From Solobacterium sp. (GTDB taxonomy: Bacteria > Bacillota_I > Bacilli_A > Erysipelotrichales > Erysipelotrichaceae), in contig JAFYGX010000102.1 in assembly GCA_017543025.1 (NCBI GenBank), positions 1-11,046 on the forward strand: a stretch of 11,046 bases of DNA, read 5' to 3'. Position numbers and translations under genes: made by a program. How positions within the stretch are numbered: the stretch's first letter is position 1; the number at the start of each line of letters is the position of its first letter. The notes below the pieces were generated by a model. It was not told the DNA's origin, did not search any database, and was given only the letters and a program-made list of their open reading frames with translations. Positions 6,302-11,046 of this stretch are shown piece after piece.

Positions 6302-7399
6302 TCACTTTGTTTCCCGCTTGTCGGAATCCTTCGCTTCCGTATTCAGTTCCTTTTCAAGCTGTCTGGCTTCTTTCTTCGCATTCAGCTGCGCACGCTTTTC
6401 CTCTGCGTAAGCCTTCCAGTCCTTTTCCTCTTTCTTCACACGGGCAAACGGGTTCGGATTCAGTCCCTTCGCCTTGCGGTAGCGGGTAATCAGGAAAATG
6501 ATGAGTCCAATCACCAGCACAAACGGAAGAATGCGGATCAGGAACAGCACAAGATTCTGCATGAAGTAGACGAAATAGGTCCAGGAATATTCCGCGGTCT
6601 CCTTCAGACGCTTGCCGAATCCGCCGATCGGAATACTGTCATCCACCGGTGTGTATTCCTGTACTTCATTCACGTTCAGACTGATCGTGGAATACTGCAC
6701 ATCCTTATCCATGGAAGACTGATAGCTCAGTTTCTGATTGAGCCTTGTCTGCACCTCCGAGAGGCGTTCTTCCACCATGATCATCTCTTCGACCGTTTCC
6801 GCAGATTCCATCATGTTCATCAGACGTTCCTGCTGAACACGGAGTGATTCGATCTCAATCGAGTTGTCATTGTACTTGCGTGAGATATTCTCCACCGACT
6901 GGCTCTTGGACGTTACCTTTGCAGTTCCTTCCATATCATTCATAAATGACTGGAATGATTCGGTCGGAATGCGGAGTGTCAGTGACAGCGTCCGGTTCAT
7001 CGTCCGTTTGCGGCCGTCCGCATAGGTCCAGCTGCGGTCATTATCCCAGGAATTCTCCTGTTCGATGATTCCGTGATACGCATCAATCCGCTCATGAACC
7101 GCCTTGACGGTCTCTTCATAGCTCATCGTCTCAAGATTGATCGCACCCCGGTAGACAAGCTTCTCGCCGGCAGTCGGATTTTCCGTCTGACCGGAAGCAG
7201 TCGCGGTGTTGCCTTCGGTTTTCATTTCTGCCGGTGCATAACCTGCCGCTTCATCTGCCAGCCCGTAATAGGACTCGCTCTCTGCAGCAGAATCATAATA
7301 CGAGTTTGCCGCATAGGTGCCCGAAGATGAAGACCGGCCGCACCCTGTCATTGCGATCACAAGTGCTGCGCTGCTGAGATAATAAATCAGTTTTTTCAT
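6302..7399 (-). CDS. DUF4349 lipoprotein with C-terminal membrane anchor
   Basis: Cell-surface lipoprotein of unknown function, 365 residues. Residues 1-19 are a lipoprotein signal peptide ending in the lipobox MTGC, so Cys20 should be lipidated. A low-complexity S/Y/A/E-rich spacer follows to about 75. The DUF4349 region runs from about 80 (LVYRGAINLETMSYEETVKAV) through a conserved strand (LSLTLRIPTESFQSFM) and a coiled coil at about 170-225 with ERLSEVQTRLNQ, to STISLNV. A transmembrane helix covers about 283-305, and the last 60 residues form a highly charged K/E/R-rich tail, predicted cytoplasmic. The start is set by the signal peptide and a GGGGG nine bases upstream; an in-frame ATG 13 codons earlier would spoil the signal peptide. 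It appears to be its own unit, with a possible promoter near 7506-7533 and a terminator after it. Confidence 0.88.
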   Translation of the reverse strand: MKKLIYYLSSAALVIAMTGCGRSSSSGTYAANSYYDSAAESESYYGLADEAAGYAPAEMKTEGNTATASGQTENPTAGEKLVYRGAINLETMSYEETVKAVHERIDAYHGIIEQENSWDNDRSWTYADGRKRTMNRTLSLTLRIPTESFQSFMNDMEGTAKVTSKSQSVENISRKYNDNSIEIESLRVQQERLMNMMESAETVEEMIMVEERLSEVQTRLNQKLSYQSSMDKDVQYSTISLNVNEVQEYTPVDDSIPIGGFGKRLKETAEYSWTYFVYFMQNLVLFLIRILPFVLVIGLIIFLITRYRKAKGLNPNPFARVKKEEKDWKAYAEEKRAQLNAKKEARQLEKELNTEAKDSDKRETK

Positions 7400-7505
7400 A
7401 ATTGGTTTCCCCCTGTTCACTGTTGAAACACCCCGCATCAGACTTCTGCTGCAGTGATTCGATTATTTTTATCATTTTCTGTTTCAGTGCTGTGGTGATA
7501 CCTCT

Positions 7506-7533
7506 ATTATCTCTCTTTTTTCCGCACACTCAA
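7506..7533 (-). promoter_or_regulatory. Possible promoter of the DUF4349 lipoprotein gene
   Basis: Minus-strand TTGAGT (7528-7533) and GATAAT (7506-7511) are 16 bases apart, in the 180-base gap between metY and the lipoprotein gene. The leader would be roughly 100 bases. The -35 match is moderate and it lies in the loop and arm of a weak CGCAC/GTGCG inverted repeat (7523-7540). Confidence 0.4.
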
Positions 7534-7563
7534 GGGTGCGTTCGGCAGCGCATGAAATCATGC
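7523..7563. repeat. Two short inverted repeats downstream of metY
   Basis: GCATG-aaat-CATGC (7550-7563) and CGCAC/GTGCG with an eight-base loop (7523-7540) lie just after the metY stop. Neither is followed by a T tract on either strand, so they are not classical terminators, though they could protect the 3' end of the metY transcript. Confidence 0.4.
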
Positions 7564-7579
7564 TCTGTCAGCAGTTCAT

Positions 7580-8854
7580 TCAGATGCCTTCAAGCGCCTG
7601 GGCAAGATCCTCGAGGATATCCTCAATATTCTCAATCCCGACTGAAAGGCGGATGAGATCCGGCCGGACGCCGGCTGCGATCAGTTCATCATCACTCATC
7701 TGCCGGTGCGTGGAAGAGGCAGGGTGAAGCACACAGGTATGCGCATCTGCAACGTGGGTTGCGATCATCGCGATTTTCAGCCTGCTCATGAATATTTCCG
7801 CTGCGCTGCGTCCGCCGCGCACGCCAAAGGAAATCACACCGCAGGTGCCGTTCGGCATATATTTTTTCGCCCGCTCATAGTAGCGGCTGGAAGGAAGCCC
7901 CGGATAATTGACCCATGTCACTGCCGGATGCGATTCAAGAAATTCAGCAGCCTTCTGTGCATTCGCGCAATGTCGTTCCATCCGCACTGCCAGACTTTCA
8001 AGTCCGGCGTTGATCAGATATGCATTCATCGGAGACTGAATGGAGCCGAAATCCCGCATCAGCTGCGCAGTTGCTTTCGTGATGAACGCTCCCCCTGTTC
8101 CGAACCGTTCCGCATATGTGACGCCATGATAGGATTCATCCGGCTCCGTCAGCCCGGGAAACTTCTCTTTATGCGCCATCCAGTCAAACCGGCCGGAATC
8201 CACGATACAGCCGCCGACCGACATATCATGACCGTCCATGTATTTTGTCGTGCTGTGGGTTACGATATCAGCTCCCCATTCAAACGGACGACAGTTGATC
8301 GGCGTTGCAAATGTATTATCCACAATCAGAGGCACGCCATGTCTGTGAGCGGCTTCCGCAAACCGCTCAATATCAAATACGGAAAGCGCAGGATTGGCAA
8401 TTGTCTCACCGAAGACGCATTTTGTATTGTCTCTGAACGCGCCTTCGAGCTCCTCATCGCTGCAGTCCGGATCAAGGAATGTGAATTCAATGCCCATCCG
8501 CTTCATCGTGACATGAAACAGATTATAGGTACCGCCGTAAATCGCGGAAGATGCGACCACATGATCACCTGCGCCGGCCAGATTGAATACCGCATAGAAA
8601 TTTGCGGCCTGACCGCTTGATGTCAGCATTCCTGCGGTTCCGCCTTCGAGCTCGGCAATCTTCTTTGCGACAAAATCATTGGTCGGATTCTGCAGACGGG
8701 TATAGAAGTAGCCTTCCTTTTCAAGATCAAACAGCTTGCCCATCTCTTCGCTTGTATCATACTTGAACGTCGTGCTCTGAACGATCGGTATCATTCTGGA
8801 TTCGCCGTTTTTCGGTGTATAACCGGCATGGATGCATTTTGTTTCCTGTTTCAT
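7580..8854 (-). CDS. metY: O-acetylhomoserine sulfhydrylase family PLP enzyme (MetY-like)
   Basis: PLP-dependent Cys/Met metabolism enzyme, probably converting O-acetyl-homoserine plus sulfide to homocysteine in methionine synthesis. The 424 residues fit MetY (about 425-430) better than cystathionine gamma-synthase or beta-lyase (about 380-400). Visible landmarks are TKCIHAGY at the start, TRLQNPT at 52-58, SSGQAA at 79-84, the PLP-contacting Asp179 in VDNTFATP, and the Schiff-base Lys204 in HSTTKYMDGH. The C-terminal part contains THVADAHTCVLHPASSTHRQ and ends in RLSVGIENIEDI. A methionine gamma-lyase or related side activity cannot be excluded from sequence alone. AAAGGGG about eleven bases before the ATG is the ribosome binding site. 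The 65-base gap from the upstream transporter shows no terminator, S-box or T-box, so read-through from the transporter is possible. Confidence 0.92.
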   Translation of the reverse strand: MKQETKCIHAGYTPKNGESRMIPIVQSTTFKYDTSEEMGKLFDLEKEGYFYTRLQNPTNDFVAKKIAELEGGTAGMLTSSGQAANFYAVFNLAGAGDHVVASSAIYGGTYNLFHVTMKRMGIEFTFLDPDCSDEELEGAFRDNTKCVFGETIANPALSVFDIERFAEAAHRHGVPLIVDNTFATPINCRPFEWGADIVTHSTTKYMDGHDMSVGGCIVDSGRFDWMAHKEKFPGLTEPDESYHGVTYAERFGTGGAFITKATAQLMRDFGSIQSPMNAYLINAGLESLAVRMERHCANAQKAAEFLESHPAVTWVNYPGLPSSRYYERAKKYMPNGTCGVISFGVRGGRSAAEIFMSRLKIAMIATHVADAHTCVLHPASSTHRQMSDDELIAAGVRPDLIRLSVGIENIEDILEDLAQALEGI

Positions 8855-8919
8855 TTTATAAAACCCCTTTCTGTATTTCTGAATTACACGGACACCCCTT
8901 CTGACGCCCGTCCTACCCG

Positions 8920-9603
8920 TTATCCGCTGGCCAGATCATTCAGCACGCCGTTCTTCAGCAGCACCCGGTGATCGCTGAACCGCGATACTTCATTGGAATG
9001 CGTAACGGCAATGATCGTTTTGCCAAACCGTTCCGACAGCATCTGAAACAGCCGGATGATCTCCTGCTCGGTAGCCGTATCGAGATTTCCCGTCGGCTCA
9101 TCCGCGAAAATAAGATCCACATTGCAGGCAATTGCCCGCGCAATCGCGATCCGCTGCTGCTCACCGCCGGAAAGATGCGTTACCATACGGTCTGCTTTCG
9201 TATCGGCAATTCCCACCATATTGAGCAGCGCATACGCCAGCTCCTTCCGGTTGCCCGGAAGCGGATTGTCTGTTTCCGTCATCGACAGCAGGATATTTTC
9301 CAGCCCGGTCAGATAGGTGATCAGGTTGTAGGACTGAAATACAACGCCGATCTTGTTGCGCCGGTACCGGTACAGTCCGAGTCTGTCAATGTCCTCATCG
9401 CGGTAGAAGATCTTTCCTTCTTCCTGCCGGTCCAGACCTGCCATAATGGAAAGCAGCGTTGTTTTTCCTGATCCCGAAGGTCCGAGAATCGTATAAAAGG
9501 TCCCCTCTTCAAAGCTGTAGGACAGGTGTTTCAGAATTTCCCGCTTGTAGCTTCCGTCGGTATATCCGTAACAGATGTTTTCCAGTCTCAGTATCGTTGA
9601 CAT
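8920..9603 (-). CDS. ABC transporter ATP-binding protein, MacB/LolD type
   Basis: Cytoplasmic ATPase that powers the adjacent FtsX-like permease. The 227 residues have the complete motif set: Walker A GPSGSGKT (41-48), Q-loop FQSYNLI (89-95), signature LSGGEQQR (144-151), Walker B LIFADEPTGNLD (164-175) with catalytic Glu169, and H-loop VTHSN with His202. The DEPTGNLD form and the short length place it with the MacB/LolD/FtsE group, used for export, lipoprotein release or resistance to membrane-active peptides rather than nutrient import. The ATG at 9603 lies ten bases after the permease stop, and its ribosome binding site GAGGG begins within that stop codon, so the two are translationally coupled. 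The substrate is unknown. Confidence 0.95.
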   Translation of the reverse strand: MSTILRLENICYGYTDGSYKREILKHLSYSFEEGTFYTILGPSGSGKTTLLSIMAGLDRQEEGKIFYRDEDIDRLGLYRYRRNKIGVVFQSYNLITYLTGLENILLSMTETDNPLPGNRKELAYALLNMVGIADTKADRMVTHLSGGEQQRIAIARAIACNVDLIFADEPTGNLDTATEQEIIRLFQMLSERFGKTIIAVTHSNEVSRFSDHRVLLKNGVLNDLASG

Positions 9604-9613
9604 AGCATTGCCC

Positions 9614-11046
9614 TCAGTTCTGTTCCAGCAGAATCTGTTTCGGATTCAGCCGCATGATCATAAAGGAAGGAATCACGATTGCGATCAGAACCACACCGGT
9701 TCCAAGCAGGAAAATCTCAGCAATCAGAAGCGGTGAAACACTGACATGATATTCCGCCAGCAGATCTGACTGTGACAGATTTGTAAAATAATTGCCAGTA
9801 TCATTCCAGTAATAGCTGCCGCTGGTGTCATCTGCGCTCTCATACTGCGCATCTGCGGTTGTCTGAAAATCAAGCACCATCTCACCGACATTGCCGGCCA
9901 TGATACTGCCGCTGACTGAAGCGCCCGCAAAGCCGATAAACGCAACAACGATCAGCTCCAGAAACAGCTGCATTACGACCATCAGCTTGGATACCCCGAT
10001 GGAAAGAAGCACACCGATCTCAAACTCTCTGGTTTTCATGGTCAGAGCCGTGACAAGAGAAATGATCACGATGGCATTAATGACAACGATCCAGACGACA
10101 ATCCCCGCAAAGAAGCTCATCGTATCAAGTGGCCGCGCCATCTTTCTGAAGGTCTCATTGTTGGCGTTCAGAATCTGGTATTCATCCAGCGTTCCGCTGT
10201 GCTGATTGACAAATCCGTCAACGTGCAGCGGATCATCCAGAAGATAGATGACTTTATTCGGATTCAGGGTAGCGGTACGGACGGCTTCAACATCAGCTTC
10301 CGTGTAGTAGTCCGGATAGATCTTCATATTCATGGCGTTATTCTCCGTCAGAATATCTGCCATTGTTGTCAGCGGCATCAGGATCCGGTTCTTCGGCGAA
10401 TCATATAGCGACATGTATTTGAAATTATCCGCATTCGGATCCAGCGTTTCCTTCGTGGTGTAGATGCCGATAATCTCCAGTTCTGTCTGCGTGTCCTGAA
10501 GCGTATAGCCTGCATTACGGTAGGCATCCGCATTATTCTTGACTTCGCTTGGCGAGGTCATCCCGACCGTGAGCGTATCCCCTACTCTCAGGTTATTCAG
10601 ATCGGCAAAGTCTTTTGTGACCACCGCAACCGCGGCAGAATCGTCGATCTGATCCTGTGTCATCCAGTTTCCTTCGACGATGGTATAGGTTCCTTCCTTC
10701 AGCTCGATGATATTCGGAAAACGGAATCCGTAAGCCATTATATTCGGTCTTACATAGTCATCCGTCCCGTCATTTTTCTCATTTCCGAGCGGAACCCCTT
10801 CAACTCCGTCGGCATACAGCACGTTGGTTTCCATATAGTTGAAGGCAACCACCTGCGGATCAGCCGCAAGGGAAAGCGCTTTATCCAGACTGACATGCGG
10901 TCTGTTCCGGTCCGCCTCCCGGCGCTGATCCTCATCGTCAATCGATTCAATATAATTCCAGTATGCATTCGAATCGACTTCATACGTAACGATCGCTCTC
11001 ATCTTCTTGCGGGTCAGAATCTTTGCATTATCAGCGGCCTGTGAAA
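9614..11046 (-). CDS. FtsX/MacB-type ABC transporter permease, N-terminus beyond window
   Basis: The frame is open to the window edge, giving 476 codons of the C-terminal part. The in-frame ATG at 11002 is not the likely start, because the upstream codons (SQAADNAKILTRKK) continue without a stop and the expected first membrane helix is missing. Residues about 1-285 are an extracytoplasmic domain of the MacB periplasmic-core kind. After it come membrane helices with FFAGIVVWIVVINAIVIISLV, then the family motif REFEIGVLLSIGVSK, a second helix region (LFLELIVVAFIGFAGASVSG), an acidic loop rich in D, S, Y and T, and a last helix (LLGTGVVLIAIVIPSFMI). The end reads LNPKQILLEQN, matching the usual permease terminus. 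It pairs with the ATPase just downstream. Confidence 0.9.
   Translation of the reverse strand, partial: SQAADNAKILTRKKMRAIVTYEVDSNAYWNYIESIDDEDQRREADRNRPHVSLDKALSLAADPQVVAFNYMETNVLYADGVEGVPLGNEKNDGTDDYVRPNIMAYGFRFPNIIELKEGTYTIVEGNWMTQDQIDDSAAVAVVTKDFADLNNLRVGDTLTVGMTSPSEVKNNADAYRNAGYTLQDTQTELEIIGIYTTKETLDPNADNFKYMSLYDSPKNRILMPLTTMADILTENNAMNMKIYPDYYTEADVEAVRTATLNPNKVIYLLDDPLHVDGFVNQHSGTLDEYQILNANNETFRKMARPLDTMSFFAGIVVWIVVINAIVIISLVTALTMKTREFEIGVLLSIGVSKLMVVMQLFLELIVVAFIGFAGASVSGSIMAGNVGEMVLDFQTTADAQYESADDTSGSYYWNDTGNYFTNLSQSDLLAEYHVSVSPLLIAEIFLLGTGVVLIAIVIPSFMIMRLNPKQILLEQN

Noticed and set aside
7293..7529. A 78-codon minus-strand frame overlapping the start of the lipoprotein gene
   Set aside because: It covers the lipoprotein signal peptide region in another frame and its translation shows no domain or membrane pattern; the lipobox frame is clearly the real one.
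7523..7563. Hairpins after metY as an intrinsic terminator
   Set aside because: No T tract follows either stem on either strand; the minus-strand sequence after the second stem is A-rich instead.
7706..8620. A 304-codon plus-strand open frame opposite metY
   Set aside because: It lies entirely antisense to a well-conserved PLP enzyme, its translation is rich in C, H and R with no recognisable domain, and it has no clear ribosome binding site.
8852..8862. TATAAAAT just before the metY ATG as a -10 box
   Set aside because: It overlaps the start codon and would leave no leader, although a ribosome binding site lies upstream of it and must be transcribed.
1..11046. CRISPR arrays, insertion sequences, phage genes, tRNA or rRNA
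   Set aside because: No regularly spaced repeats, transposase or integrase motifs, terminal inverted repeats or cloverleaf-like segments were found; the window is filled by conserved co-directional genes.

Overview
The window is a compact, all-minus-strand stretch of Bacillota (Firmicutes) core genome. The evidence is the gene order rpsF-ssb-rpsR followed by yybS-gdpP-rplI-dnaB, strong GGAGG-type ribosome binding sites, a lipobox lipoprotein and GdpP-type c-di-AMP signalling. Base composition looks balanced rather than AT-rich. The gene mix would suit an Erysipelotrichia-like or related gut Bacillota, but that placement is only a guess. Every believable gene reads right to left, so the biological order runs from high to low coordinates. 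No rRNA, tRNA, CRISPR array or mobile element was seen, and no gene-free stretch exceeds about 180 bases.

Right end, in transcription order: a FtsX/MacB-type ABC permease cut by the window edge (9614 to beyond 11046) and its ATPase partner (8920-9603) form an export or lipoprotein-release type transporter of unknown substrate. Next comes a PLP-dependent O-acetylhomoserine sulfhydrylase-like enzyme (metY, 7580-8854), then a DUF4349 lipoprotein with an extra C-terminal membrane anchor (6302-7399), closed by an intrinsic terminator at 6262-6290.

Middle: a well-formed promoter (6212-6241) starts the rpsF-ssb-rpsR operon (ribosomal proteins bS6 and bS18 flanking single-strand DNA-binding protein). 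Its leader, about 70 nt, can fold so that an upstream CTCCTT pairs with the rpsF ribosome binding site. This is a plausible site for the known S6:S18 autoregulation. The operon ends at an intrinsic terminator whose stem contains the rpsR stop codon.

Left end: an extended -10 promoter (4989-5018) drives yybS (DUF2232 membrane protein), gdpP (c-di-AMP phosphodiesterase), rplI (ribosomal protein bL9), dnaB (replicative helicase) and the first 86 codons of an exported or membrane-anchored protein that runs off the left edge. The genes overlap by about 20 bases or are 1-9 bases apart, so they are probably translationally coupled.

The region is mostly conserved housekeeping sequence and I see no convincing new multi-gene system. 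The points most worth a second look are the rpsF leader fold, the alternating CTGTTT/AAACAG hexamers around the rpsF promoter, and the dual-anchored lipoprotein.
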